This document shows, one piece after another, positions 35,524 through 46,680 of a stretch of DNA of 64,000 nucleotides; the stretch's first letter is position 1, and every line of letters begins with the position of its first letter. The DNA lies in assembly GCA_025330725.1 (NCBI GenBank), contig JAIWND010000043.1, forward strand, positions 62,001 to 126,000, given 5' to 3'. The notes below the pieces were generated by a model that was not told where the DNA came from, did not search any database, and saw only the letters and a program-made list of their open reading frames with translations. The stretch comes from Chlamydoabsidia padenii (lineage: Eukaryota; Mucoromycota; Mucoromycetes; Mucorales; Cunninghamellaceae). The position numbers and the translations under genes were made by a program.

Positions 35524-36107
35524 AAGAGAAGGATGAGGAGGATATTAGTAAGGGGGAGGAAGACATTTGTTATATCCGAGGTTACCTTTTCCTTTAATGT
35601 CTTTAGTTCTTCTTTCAATTTGGTCATAGCTTCAGAGCTAGGGACTGTACTACGTTTGACTGTACCATTTAAAGAAGGCCGAGTAGATGAGGATGAAGGA
35701 GATGAAGAAGCTGGGCGTGGACTGGTGGTGGCCGATGATAATACGGAAGCTCGACGCGTAGGTGTGGTTGCTGTGGACGATCGAGGGACAGGAGTCTTTG
35801 AGGGTCGTGTGGACAATGGAGTACGACCGATTGTTGCTGCTGCTGCTGCCCTGGATGAGGAGGTGGTGGCAGCTGTCACACTTGGTCTTGCTGATCTTGT
35901 GGATGGTATTGTTCCCCCTGTGGCGGCGGCACTTGCACGAGCAGATGATGCAGTGCCAGAGGTGGCACGAGATGGTGTTACTGGTTTGGTGGTCGTTGTT
36001 GTTGCCGTTCTAGGTGTTGTAGTCACCCGTGTTGACCGAACTGCACCAGTAGCCGGTTTTGTTGCTGTAGCAGTAGGTTTAGTTGATGGTGGTGTGTCTG
36101 TTGTCAT
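31391..36107 (-). CDS. Large coiled-coil protein with basic disordered head
   Basis: Eleven exons (35586-36107, 35011-35481, 34762-34932, 34393-34668, 34100-34297, 33359-34030, 33026-33292, 32419-32970, 31727-32362, 31538-31644, 31391-31442) join to 1307 aa. The first ~160 residues are rich in Thr, Ser, Ala, Pro and Arg, strongly basic and without aromatic residues, like microtubule-binding heads. The rest is almost continuous coiled coil rich in Gln, Glu, His and Leu (for example EKLRTKLENEKIDLQEK). No motor, CAP-Gly, GRIP or transmembrane segment is visible. The first nine introns are all phase 0. It may be a cytoskeletal, spindle-pole or septal scaffold; the family is not identified. An in-frame ATG at 36197 would add 30 residues; I chose 36107 as the start because the added part looks like 5' leader. 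Confidence 0.82.
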
Positions 36108-36428
36108 TTTCGCAACAACTAGAAATGATGATGATGATAAAGTTGATGATGATGATACGATAGTATCTGATTTAATAAAGTGATAGAGTAGAGACAAAAA
36201 AGGATAGTCGAGTATTTATAGTAGAGAGTAATAATAAATATAACAAAGAATATATATTGTGAGAAACAAAAAAAAAAAACAAAAACAAAAAAAAGTGATA
36301 TGATATACACTTTTTTTTCTTTTCTTTTTTTTTTTTTTAAAAAAAAGGGGAGGGGAGGGGAAGGTAAGCCAATCAGATCGAGTTTTAAAAAAAAATGACA
36401 CCCCACACTATAACTAATAATCACCGCC

Positions 36429-37814
36429 CTACACAAACACAGTAAACGCACCCCTCTGATCCCGGATAGATCGGACCCGAATGACATCCATAGCACGCAC
36501 AGGCACCAATTCACCATCCAAACAAATATCCGTCGCCTCATGTACACGTAAAAGCAATTCATCCGTCTTGTAATAATCCACCGCCTCATGATCGACATGT
36601 TGACCTCCTTGGAAAGCCAATCCCGCCACGGTTTTCAATTGATCGGCGGTGGCTTGACGCATACATAATACATCAATGTCTTGGCTAAACGGTGAAGCAA
36701 AAGGTGTAATGGTGAACCCTGGTTCCAAACTAGCTTGTTTTGTCGCCAAAAAGTAAGTGAATCCACCTTTGTTGTCGTCACTGGACAGTGTCATGACTTT
36801 GGTGGGATCCTTCTCCTCAAATGAGCAAGTGTGGCGATTATACTGTCGTACCTGTCTCATGACCAAATCACCTTTATAATGATGTAAAAATAGCAACAGT
36901 GCCATGGCAACCAAGGAAAACCGTTTATTGCCCATAATGTAACGCAAGTAGCGGGATTTCGCCAAAATCTGGGCATGGAAACCCCAACTGACCACCACAA
37001 AGACCCGTCGCTTTAGTGGCGTCTTGATGACCACATGATTCACCCAATCATCATCATTCTGAGTAGCTTGACCAATATCAATATCTAGTAAATGGAAAGG
37101 TTTAGGGTTTCCATGGATGATGCGTAAAACAGCTTGACCAATATCTTGAGGGTGAAGATTCAAACTCAATGCAAATGCATTTCCCGATCCTGCAGGAATC
37201 ACACCCAGTCGAAAGGTCGTCTTGTCATTATCACTCAAACAATCATATAATCCATTCAATAAATCATGCAAGGTACCATCACCACCAAGGCAGACAATCA
37301 ATGCCTCTTGTTCTAATGCTTGTCCTAACTGATAAGCTTGTTGTCGGACTTGATTTGCTTTGGTTTCCACCACCGGGGCATAATCATTAAATCCGGCCGC
37401 GCGTAACATGGGTTGTACAAAGGTGGTCCATAGTGTCTTGGCCATTTGGTTTCCGGAGGTTGGATTCAAAAAGGGATAAATACGGGTATTGACTGCGACG
37501 GGGAGGGCTAGAGAGCGGAAGGACTGGAAGGTTTCATCGAGATGGTCTGTCCAGGGTTCAATCTTGAATGTCAAAGCATGTTGACCAAAATTATCTAAAG
37601 GTTGCTGGGCGTCGTTGCCAAGTACGTTGCCAAGGGTGGCTGGCGATAAGTAAACATCAATGGTCAAGGTAGATACCTTGGCATCTGGATGTATACCATA
37701 AATTACCTGGAAGGGGTACACTGTTGTTTTATCATGCTGAGTTATTTCAAACACCTGTGTCTTGATAGTCAAGGTGGCTGGTTGGTCGAGATAAGTAGCA
37801 GAGATAGTGGTCAT
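36429..37814 (-). CDS. Sphingosine/diacylglycerol-type lipid kinase
   Basis: Phosphorylates a sphingoid base or related lipid, controlling long-chain-base phosphate levels at membranes. Single exon, 461 aa. The DAGK catalytic fold starts with YPFLNPTSGNQMA (the LNPxxG nucleotide motif), then CLGGDGTLHDLLNGL (the GGDGT signature) and GVIPAGSGNAFA. The C-terminal half has the second lobe, VLCMRQATADQLK and a closing CLDGELVPVRAMDVIRV block as in sphingosine kinases. The N-terminal ~100 residues form the poorly conserved domain seen in Lcb4-like enzymes. It ends 322 bp upstream of the coiled-coil gene on the same strand. Confidence 0.87.
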   Translation of the reverse strand: MTTISATYLDQPATLTIKTQVFEITQHDKTTVYPFQVIYGIHPDAKVSTLTIDVYLSPATLGNVLGNDAQQPLDNFGQHALTFKIEPWTDHLDETFQSFRSLALPVAVNTRIYPFLNPTSGNQMAKTLWTTFVQPMLRAAGFNDYAPVVETKANQVRQQAYQLGQALEQEALIVCLGGDGTLHDLLNGLYDCLSDNDKTTFRLGVIPAGSGNAFALSLNLHPQDIGQAVLRIIHGNPKPFHLLDIDIGQATQNDDDWVNHVVIKTPLKRRVFVVVSWGFHAQILAKSRYLRYIMGNKRFSLVAMALLLFLHHYKGDLVMRQVRQYNRHTCSFEEKDPTKVMTLSSDDNKGGFTYFLATKQASLEPGFTITPFASPFSQDIDVLCMRQATADQLKTVAGLAFQGGQHVDHEAVDYYKTDELLLRVHEATDICLDGELVPVRAMDVIRVRSIRDQRGAFTVFV

Positions 37815-38865
37815 CTTGGTGGTTAGAGAGGGAAAGCGTTTTTTGTTATCTGGATCTTTTTAAAAAAAAGGACCTCGAGTTTAAACTCCCGCTCTTCGGT
37901 GCCTCTCGTCTTGAGCAAAACTTTAGCCCGTGAGTGGCTTTGTCAGCGCGCTAATCCAAAATATCTATAAGTTAGTTTTTTACTTGCTTTCTTCTTTCTC
38001 TCACTGCATAAACCTCCCACACTTTTCAGATTCCCCTTTTATCCCTTTTTCAGATCCCGCAATCTTTTGAAAAATCTACAGTACGTGCGAAATCCATTTG
38101 TATCTGTAGCAAATCCCGAACCAAATCTCACTCCGCAGCGTAGAGTTAGGGCCAAGTGTGGTGGGATGTGTAGGTAGAGATGGATTTGCATGAATCTGGA
38201 TTTAAATCTGCATAATCATGGGTCGGGTGGGCTATGGGAGCAATGGCATTTGAAAAGACTTTGGGGGATTTTTTTTCAAACGTAAATTGCTCGTCGTGTA
38301 GACCACCTCTGACTGGGAAAGGGGGTTCGTCTAATCAAGAAATTCATGCAGAATCTGAATCTGAAATGTAACCCCCGACTTTGGACAGGGGAATATGTTG
38401 GGGAGTATCAGGCCTCACCAGCTATCAAACCGATGCCAATAAACTAGGTGCGTACTTTTCTGATATATTCTCAGTAAAAAGTTCAGCTTTCAAGGACTCA
38501 TTTCAAGCAAACCAAGTTTAAGGTTATATGTACCTATTATTCCTTTTGCATCGACAATGTCAAAAGAGGATAAAGAAAGTCTAGCTTTGTCTTTTCTGTT
38601 GCTTATCATGCTAAAAGGGTGATAGGAAAAGAAATATGGACATAAAAAAAAAGATATAAAAAAAGGAAGGAAATATAGTAGTAAAAGACTAGTTTCTCGA
38701 TCAGAGGTTGGGCTTGTCAAACCCGCTTCATGAGAACGATATATGTGATCCCAATGTCATGTCGTTCAGTACCATTCATTCCTATCATAAGTATTAGGCC
38801 AACAGACAATCAACTACCTAATAATTTTTCGTTTATCACAGAGTCCAATATACATAGTGTTTCAT
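37815..38865. other. Gene-free interval
   Basis: The lipid-kinase promoter side followed by unassigned DNA. No frame, RNA gene or repeat end could be supported. A short minus frame at 38490-38720 is low complexity and rejected. Confidence 0.4.
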
Positions 38866-39800
38866 ATGATTTTTTTATTACATCCAATTAAGAACAAGAA
38901 TCAATTCTATACCATATCTACAGCTATGTCTATACTATAGTGAGAATGAGGGGGGATGATAAAAAGAGGGCCTAAATTATGAGAGTGAAGAAGGAATGAG
39001 AGATAAAGAATGTCAGAGACCGTCACCACTTTTGTTCATCGTCCAATCCAATCCAATGTTAAAGAGTGAGCCGCTCGTTTCTTTCCTGTTGTCTGATCAT
39101 CTAATCCTACTGAGTAAAGACACATTTAGTTGATCATTTTACCTTTCCCAGATCTGTTGAGGCAAAGTTTTGTTAAGACGTTCATGCAAAGTGGGTGAGA
39201 GTTTTTGTGATGAGACGGTTGGTGATTTGTATCCAGTTTGCCCGTGAGTTGTTGCTTTGTTGTTCATTGTTACACACAATTGTCATCAAAGATGTCGATT
39301 CAGGTAAATAGGTGATCAGTCGTCCAAGTTGTTGCTTTCGTTTGCTGGTATTAGGGCCACCTATTCACCTAGACAGACAGAGAGAGAAAGAGAAAGAGAA
39401 AGAGAGAGAGAGAGAAGAGAGGTATCAGTATCAGAGCCTTGATGAAGCTGTTAACTTGAAAGAAAAAGGCCCATATTACAGCATCTCCTTTTTTTCCTGT
39501 TGTTTGATTGCTTTACCTATTCCCCTAGTTTGTCCATCACCAGCACATAGTCCATCCACAAGAAGTTAATATGTATCAATTCAACCTAAACATAAAGAAA
39601 GACGAAGAGAGAAGCAAAAGTATTAGTGTCAAAGTCTTGATGAAGGGTGCAAACAATATAACATTACCATCCTCTTTCCCTCCGTTAAAGATTCATCGCC
39701 AATAGTAAAACATACCTCGTTACCACAGAGTCAGTTGTTTCGTCACCGCTTTCGTTCATCTTCGCCTATTCGTTCCCAACCAACGTGAGTTTCATATTTG
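38866..39800. repeat. Dispersed non-coding repeat R1, copy B
   Basis: Diverged counterpart of 82-1200, in the same orientation and block order: TTTTTTTATTACATCCAATT, CTATACTATAG, AGAGACCGTCACCACTTTT, an AGAGAAAGAGAAAG tract followed by GTATCAGTATCAGAGCC, and TTACCACAGAGTCAGTTG followed by CACCGCTTTCGTTCATC. No coding potential. The left and right limits are estimates. Confidence 0.55.
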
Positions 39801-40451
39801 TGATGAAGTTGGGTATTTGTTGTAAGTGGTGGCAGCTGGCGAAAGTTGATGATTTGCTTGTAATCAGTAGTTTTTCAATCCATCGTCAATGATACAGCAC
39901 AATCATAATGCCAGGTTAAAGGTGAATAAATAAGAGGAAAAAGAGAAAGGAGGGAAAAAGAAGATTAAAAAAGGAGAGGGACAGAAGATTTGTTCTTTAG
40001 AGGCGTCCCGACAAAAAGCTTTGGCTCCTGTGAAATTATTTCGCGCCATCAAGGCGGGATTTGAGTAGTTTGGCCGGATGATCCGGATGCGCGAATTTTT
40101 TGGTAAAAAAGATCATTTCCCCTTTTTGGCGTTCTACACAAAGTATGGCAGAAGAACGCCTTATGCCCGAGCGTAGCGAAGAGAGGAACCCTTTTTTTCT
40201 AATTCCCCCCCCCCCCAAAAAAAAGAAGCTGGCCAAAAATTACACGGGACCGCCGGAGCTGAGCACTGCCATTTTTTTTTCCTTTCCCTTCTTTTTAATC
40301 AATGGGTAACATGGTTGACGAATCATCGCTAATCGCGTTTTAATATGTAGTCTTTGAAAATGAAAGATAATTTGATAATATATATATATATACCTATTTG
40401 TGAAGTTGTTTTTTAACCAATATGGCGGGAGTTGGGATGGTATTGGCCCCA
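39801..40451. other. Gene-free interval with C/A homopolymers
   Basis: Contains a C9/A8 junction at about 40206-40223, a TA microsatellite at 40377-40391, and a stretch GAGCGTAGCGAAGAGAGG whose reverse complement resembles TCTCTTCGCTTCGCTCGGG at 11762-11780. No coding region is supported. Confidence 0.4.
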
Positions 40452-41034
40452 AGTGATTGGTAGATTGCGCGCACGTCTGAAGCGAATAACGTCGTCCAAA
40501 TATTGGTCTCGGTTGGTGGTTGTGTTGAATACAGTCGCCTGATCTTCTTTGAAGAGCTGATTATAACTTCTTTCTACAAGATTCAAGTTGTCGTCTTGGA
40601 GTTGTCGCTGCTCTTCTCTAATTCTTTAACGGAGTCTTCGCATACTCTGTCTTGCATCTCTCATGTATAATTCACGATTGAGGCGTTGTTGCTCGGTGTC
40701 ACCACGGTAAAGGAGATCAAGTACATCATCGGATTGATCAACACTGGGATCATCATCAACAGAAGCAGCACCACCAGCAGGATCATCAACGCCAGCACTG
40801 CCAACAGAAGGATTAGTTTATGTAGTTGGTCTGGTTGTTAGTTATATATATTGTAATAAAACTCTTATTTACCTCAATTAATGCTTCAAATAGTGCCTGG
40901 TGGGATCTTCTTATGAAGAATCTTCCGACGACCATTGCACCAACGCTATGTCTTCTCACTAAATGTTTGCATAACAAAAAGCGGTTGGTGAAAAAGGATG
41001 GGCAGCCACATACCCAGGCATCCACATCAGTTGC
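40452..41034 (-). pseudogene. SWIM zinc-finger gene relic (FAR1/MULE-like tail)
   Basis: The minus strand at 40869-41034 encodes WVCGCPSFFTNRFLLCKHLV, a SWIM finger (CxC...CxH), followed by a helical VGAMVVGRFFIRRSHQAL segment and a GT donor. A second block (40452-40808) reads an acidic stretch (ASVDDDPSVDQSDDVLDLLY) and basic helices (LNRELYMRDARQSMRRLR), interrupted by TAA at 40626-40628, then continues open. The best splice between the blocks does not keep frame. It is therefore a broken gene, perhaps the 3' half of a second MULE-type transposase or of a domesticated copy. Confidence 0.6.
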
Positions 41035-41230
41035 ATAATTGGTTTAGCTTTCTATTAATACAATAAAACAATTTGGTATCTTTTACTTTCATATTGTGTT
41101 ATCACATTGTAGTTGTCACCACCTTTTTTTTTTTTTTTTTTTTTTGTTTGCCTTGACGTTGCTCTAGCGAGCTCCAGGTGCTCACAAAAAATTGTTCCCA
41201 TTTATAAAGGGGTCCCTGTACACATTCTAA

Positions 41231-42649
41231 GGCAAATGGGAGAAACCACCGACCAAGAAAAATGGTAAACAAACTACATCAACCAGTGGGGCTCCTAAAA
41301 GCAATGACAGTGAATGGAACTCTCTCAAGGAGTTGAATAAAAAGACCAAGCACTTACACTCCTTGATTGTACCAGCCAAGCGTGGTATTCCTGGTTTGAA
41401 AACATTCATCAAGACCAAAAAGAAGGAAATCAAGCAAAAGGTGGATGACCTCTCGGCTCTTACTTCGAACACTAATGCCAACAAGCTCGTTGCTCAAGAG
41501 TCGAAGCAAAAGTGGAAGTATATTGAAGAACGCAAGGCAGCCACTGGCAAGTTGGAGAAAATCTATCGTACTATTTTGGATCTCTACAGTCAAATTGATG
41601 GTCTTAACAAGCAAAAAGCATCGATTGCGATACGATTTATTGTAGAATTCAAGTTCCTTCTCTTCCAAATGGTGACTTGGTGATGAGAAAAAGCGTTGGT
41701 CCTGGTATCAAAACTTTGGCAAGTGCTGTTTCGATGGACTGTGGCCAAGCGTACTCGACCTTGTTACTAGCTAGTAGACATACACCTTTACTTAAAAAAG
41801 TTGGAAAAAGACAAAGACAATGCCAAGCGTCTTTTGAATTTATATATTACAAAAATAAGTGTAAAGGATATCAACTGCAAATCAAGAAGCCTTTTTTATC
41901 GCCACCAATTCCAACTCAAAAAGGGTGAAAACAAAAGGAATGGCAACAAGGTAACGCTGTTGATACAAGTATATACGTGTTAGAAAGTTTTATATCTGAA
42001 GCAGCCAAATCCGGCATCGAAAGCAAGCATAATGTCAGAAAAAAATGCAAGAATGACTTGATGGCGTTCTACCATGAATCAGCTTGGGACAAGAAACAAC
42101 ACCGGAGACGACCAAGATTCCGAAGCAAGGCTTATGCTACTGTCACGCGGTTGTTTCTAAAAAAATACACAACTACCAGGGATACAACCACGTTTTATAC
42201 GGATGCTGGAACGGGATTTGGCTCAAGGATAAAAGGTCATGACAAACGAAGTACAGCAACAATACAACAAAACTTGAAGACCAAATGTACACTTGTCGAA
42301 ACGAAGGATTATCTATCTATCTTCACGATTATGCTGCTTGTGCGATTCACGTTTACAACATCCACAAAAGACCAACAAGGAAGCAAACCTTGGTGTGGTA
42401 TACTGTATCAATCCTGATTGCTTTGGGCGTCAACGTGGTTATTCTGCACGTGGGAGGGATACTAATGCCGCAATCAACAACCTCAAAATCGGACTTTACA
42501 AGGAACTTGCCTTGATGGATCACCCTGTATTTTCTCCGACTTCAGACCCAACACTAGCTACAACAACTAATTTGGTTGAAATGCTGTTGCCCGAGTGCAA
42601 CTCTTGGTTAGAGAGGATGGCGGACATCCGTCCTTCTGGCGGAGGATGA
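41231..42649 (+). pseudogene. Fanzor/TnpB-like RNA-guided nuclease homologue, frameshifted
   Basis: TnpB/Fanzor-type proteins are RuvC-fold nucleases of IS605/IS607-like transposons. The order of parts fits: a Lys-rich helical N-terminal part (41231-41640, with RGIPGLKTFIKTKKKEIKQK), a RuvC-I-like SMDCGQAYS (about 41730), a helical insert with KLEKDKDNAKRLLNLYITK, HESAWDKKQHRRRPRF, then TDAGTGFGSRIKGH (about 42195-42240), and a zinc ribbon with RuvC-III: SSRLCCLCDS, YCINPDC and RGRDTNAAINN (about 42325-42480). The frame must change about four times (near 41640, 41790, 41930 and 42310), so this copy is dead. No terminal repeats or guide-RNA region could be defined. Confidence 0.72.
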
Positions 42650-42789
42650 TGGGGTCTTTTTTAGGGTCAATGGTGAGTTGGAAAGCTAAACATCGTGAAT
42701 CTACCTATTTCTGACCAACCGGTATTTTAAATTAAGTTACTCCGGTTCCTCATTTCTTTTTTTCTTCTTGTCATCAATAACCCTTTTTG

Positions 42790-43404
42790 ATGGAAAAAAG
42801 CAACACGAACTTTGAAGCAGTCATTCAGTTTTGGAAAGGTATCCGCCTAACCACGTTACAACAGGATCTAGATGAACAGGGACTGGCCATTGTTGATAAT
42901 CAAAAAGATGGATTGGTGTCTCGTAAAAAACTCGCTGAACAGACCAGAGGTATAAAAAAAAAAAGAACCCCCTTCTCTTCAACTGGACTAACTCTCTTGT
43001 AGAATTCAAAAAGATCCCTGATGACGAAAAACTACAACAGTTAAAAGGACTATTAAAAGGTGACTTTTTATTATAAAGATGAACAATATAATAAACTGCT
43101 TTTACCTAGGATATCAATCTGAAATTGACAACATCACACGACGAACAAAGTATGCCGAAAACTCGTTTTTATCCATCTACAAGTTATTAGCTGATGCACC
43201 AGATCCAACACCATTATTTGAAGCCGCTGTTGAATCAAGTGCCAAACTAGTGGATTACCAGACTGTTCAACAACATTCACTCCAACTCGAACGAGAACTC
43301 GACCAAGCTAAACAATGTTTGGAAACGACTGAACAGCAAAACCAAGAATTACGTCAAGCAAACCATACTCTGAAACAAACCATCACCCACTTAGAAAACA
43401 AGGT

Positions 43405-43443
<39 letters not shown>

Positions 43444-43927
43444 AAAAGAAAAAGAAGAAACTGACTAATCAACTAGAATACACGTATGCTAATACACATA
43501 TAGGTCAGTGAACAAAAGGCGGATGAATTGACACAAAAGGAATCGGAAATGAAGACACAACAATACAATGATAAGATTCGATCATACAAGGAAAGGGAAC
43601 ATGATCTTCAAGTCCAGTTAAATCAGGCTCTTGATCAACTCAGTCAACTCAAGGCAACTCATGATGACACTCAAGCTCAATTGATTAGTCATAATCAAAA
43701 ATACGGTATGGTAAAAGGGAATGTGATTGAATGCATTGGTTAAACTATTCTTGTATGTCTAGATCAAGAAGTAGTGGGTAAACTGGCTGAATTGGATATT
43801 ATCATGATGGATCTTGAACGGGCAAACCAAAGAATCGCGGAATTGGACAAGAAAAACGTAAGTCAACTAGATGAATATAATAGGAATGATGATTTCTTAG
43901 ACACTTTCTCTCTCTCTCTCTCTCTCT

Positions 43928-43971
<44 letters not shown>

Positions 43972-45456
43972 ATGATTTGAAGAATGAACTGGCTTCTGTA
44001 TTGGAATTACAGCAAACTGAATTGGGGTAAATAATAAAGAGTCTGATGAAACCAAAAAAGCAGTATCTCACCCCTTTTTATCCATGTAGTGGCAAAGTGG
44101 ATCTTGATACACAACATGAAATGGAAATCAACAAATTGATCAAAGATGCGGAAACTTACAAGGATCTATTGAAATCATCTGAATCAAGAACATCAAAAAA
44201 GATCAAGGAATTATCCAATGAAATTAAATCACTGGTAACAAATCGAAAAAAAAAAAAAAAAAAAAAAAGAGCTCACACATACCCACATACTAAATTTGTC
44301 TTGACTATAGATGGATTCCAACGAAACATTGAAAACAAAATTAAAAGGCTTTGATGATTATAATGAAATCAAACGTGAGTTGGATATAATGAAGGTAAAA
44401 CACACAAGCATATGAGGGATAACTCTTTTAACATCAACACGTTTATTATAGTATGTTGAATTCTCTACTGGTGATGATGATGATGACTTTAACGCCAAAG
44501 ACGTCCTAAACAAAGACATGATCCAACACAGCTTAGAAGTCCAACTGATGGAAAAGACCAAGAAACTCGAAAACAATTACACCCAACTAAAAGTACGTTA
44601 CAGTCAACTGGAAGAATCCTCTGCCCAAGAGCAAATCATCTTGACCTCCTTACAACAACAAATAAAAGAACAACAACAATTGGTGCAACGGTTAGAAGAC
44701 GATTTGCTTGTTCGCGTAGGAACTGAACAACAGCCAGCTACCGATGTACCAAGAACATCCACTTCTTCCAATCTTGGTATTGTCGAACAACAACAACCAA
44801 TCTCTCCTTCTGCTTCGTCGCTAGACTTGACACAGGATACGACACAAGATAAAACCATTCTACCTATTATCATTCAACAACGGGATCGATTCCGTCAACG
44901 TAATGCGGAACTGGAACAAAAGAGCCGTGGTCTCGAACGACAATTGGATGATATACGGGTGGATATGGAACGGTTACAAAAGGATAATCTCAACTTGTAT
45001 GAACGATTGAAATTTGTCCATGTGTGGAAAGAAGAACAACAACGGGGGGCAACGGTAAAGGAAACCCCCCCCCACACACACACACTCACTCACCCACTTT
45101 ACTTATCTCTCTCTTCTTCTTGATAGAATCGATCTACTAGTATTCAAATGACGACTGATGTCTCTCAAAACGACCCGACAGATAAATATGGTAAACTATA
45201 TGAAGAGAACATGAACCCATTCGCTCAATTCCATAGAAAAGAAGAAAAACGGCGGTATAATCAATTAAACTCGGCTGATAAACTCACATTGAAAATGACT
45301 CGATTGATGTTTTCTCATCGGTGGTCAAGATACTTTTTAATTGGGTATGCCTTGTTATTGCATCTCCTCGTGGTTACTACTCTTTACCAACTCTCACTTT
45401 GGGAATGTCGTCATGATCATGAAGACTTTGTCATGCCAACCACTCAGAATACTTGA
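42790..45456 (+). CDS. COY1: CASP/COY1 Golgi coiled-coil protein
   Basis: Golgi tether related to the CASP isoform of CUX1 and yeast Coy1; helps retrograde and intra-Golgi transport. Ten exons (42790-42949, 43003-43059, 43110-43402, 43504-43705, 43763-43857, 43971-44026, 44090-44234, 44311-44394, 44452-45054, 45127-45456) give 674 aa. The N-terminus has the family blocks VIQFWKGIRLTTLQQDLDEQG, IDNITRRTKYAENSFL and LYKLLADAPDP. A long coiled coil follows, with YVEFSTGDDDDD and LPIIIQQRDRFRQRNAELE. The C-terminus has YGKLYEENMNPFAQFHRKEEKRR and one TM (YFLIGYALLLHLLVVTTLY), the typical tail anchor. Intron 5 carries (CT)n(TA)n microsatellites. Confidence 0.94.
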
Positions 45457-46168
45457 TAGTTTTTTTTATATTTTAATCTAATCAATGAATAAATAAAAAT
45501 GTCTTTATTTTGTATTCTATGTTGTAAAAAGGGAATGTATATAAAGATGTGACCATACCGACAAAACAATAACGTCCATCATCACTGACTTTATTGCGTT
45601 GAATACCTTCAAGTTTGGCGGGATCACTTCCATCACCTCCTTTCCATGTATGGATACTCCCCCAAAACTTGAATGCAAATCATAAACATTTTTCAAATGC
45701 CGATTCATGCAGTGCAGAAATGCAAGTCATCGATTAAAGTGATGTTCCGATAAAATGGATGTGGTGCATCATGTTTGGCGATAAGATGCACAAGAGGACC
45801 AGTTTTTAAAAAAGTAGTGTTCAAATGTACGGAAAAGGGGTTTATACGCAAATTCAAGTGAGAGAGAGAAGTATGAAAAGAGTATGCATGTCATCATAAG
45901 AGATACAGTTTATGCAGCATCTTGAGATGGATTGCAGGGTTCGTTTACTTTTATTTTTTACTCAAGTAAATGCATTCATCTCGATAATTGCAATGTTATG
46001 ATCTTCCAACAACATCGATTTGTATCGATCAGCGACAAAACACGGTCCATCAATCAAGAACAGGCGCAGAGATCGACATTCATTTTACCACAAAGATACT
46101 GCATGTAATAAAATAATGACAGATCATTCCCCTATCCCTTTTAAAAAAAAAAAAAATGAAACAGTCAA
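45457..46168. other. Intergenic region
   Basis: Ends with the promoter of the secreted-protein gene. On the minus strand (45520-45720) one frame contains SIHTWKGGDGSDPAKL and GRYCFVGMVTSL, which looks protein-like, but it has no start, splice context or known family. I regard it as a possible exon fragment only. Confidence 0.35.
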
Positions 46169-46176
46169 TATAAAAG
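46169..46176 (+). promoter_or_regulatory. TATA box of the small secreted-protein gene
   Basis: TATAAAAG lies 52 bp before the ATG at 46228 and is followed by a pyrimidine-rich stretch (CTTCTTCTGTCTACTTTTCATCC), the layout of a strongly expressed fungal gene. No experimental support is available. Confidence 0.55.
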
Positions 46177-46227
46177 AACATTGGTTTTTTCCCTTCTTCT
46201 GTCTACTTTTCATCCTTCAACTCAATC

Positions 46228-46680
46228 ATGGTTTTCAAATCTACTCTTCTCTTAGCCATCTCCGCCACTCTGGTTCTTTCAACTCAAGCTTTAAGTCTTC
46301 GAGACACTCCATTGGGAAAACGTAGCGAAGACCAATTGAAAAAGTACGAAATAAACGAAAAGGATCAGAAATGTATCAAAGATGCGGTGGCTCTCAATCC
46401 TACCAAATATAAAGGCGATGCGACTGAGCAAATTCTTGCTTACACCGACTTGGTGCTTAAGTGTGCTAGAACGCCTGATACCCAAATGGGTGCTCAAGGT
46501 AAGCTGACCAACTTGAATGAAACTAGTTTTATAATAACCCATCTTTTTTTATTTTTAATTATAGGTCAATCTACCCCTCCTCCCCAAAACCAATTCGGTC
46601 CTCCTCCTCCTCGTCAATTTGATCTTGCTCCTCCTCGTCAATTTGGTCAAGGTGGTCAAGGTGGTCAAGGTGGATTCTAA
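46228..46680 (+). CDS. Small secreted protein with Pro/Gln/Gly-rich tail
   Basis: Two exons, 46228-46498 and 46565-46680, give 128 aa. Residues 1-22 form a signal peptide (MVFKSTLLLAISATLVLS, cleavage near TQA). LRDTPLGKR at about residues 24-32 ends in a dibasic KR, a likely Kex2 processing site. The mature part has two Cys (KCIKDAV, LKCAR) and helical, charged sequence. The second exon encodes a low-complexity tail with repeated PPPRQF and GQGGQGG. The function is unknown. A decayed paralogue lies at 50963-51130. Confidence 0.75.
   Translation: MVFKSTLLLAISATLVLSTQALSLRDTPLGKRSEDQLKKYEINEKDQKCIKDAVALNPTKYKGDATEQILAYTDLVLKCARTPDTQMGAQGKLTNLNETSFIITHLFLFLIIGQSTPPPQNQFGPPPPRQFDLAPPRQFGQGGQGGQGGF

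Noticed and set aside
35461..36183. 240-codon plus-strand ORF rich in Val/Ala/Asp
   Set aside because: Mirror image of the Thr/Ser/Arg-rich head of the coiled-coil gene; the minus strand has splice-consistent coding sequence.
45520..45720. Minus-strand frame with HTWKGGDGSDPAKL
   Set aside because: Looks protein-like but is short, isolated and without a start or splice partner; kept only as a note in the interval entry.
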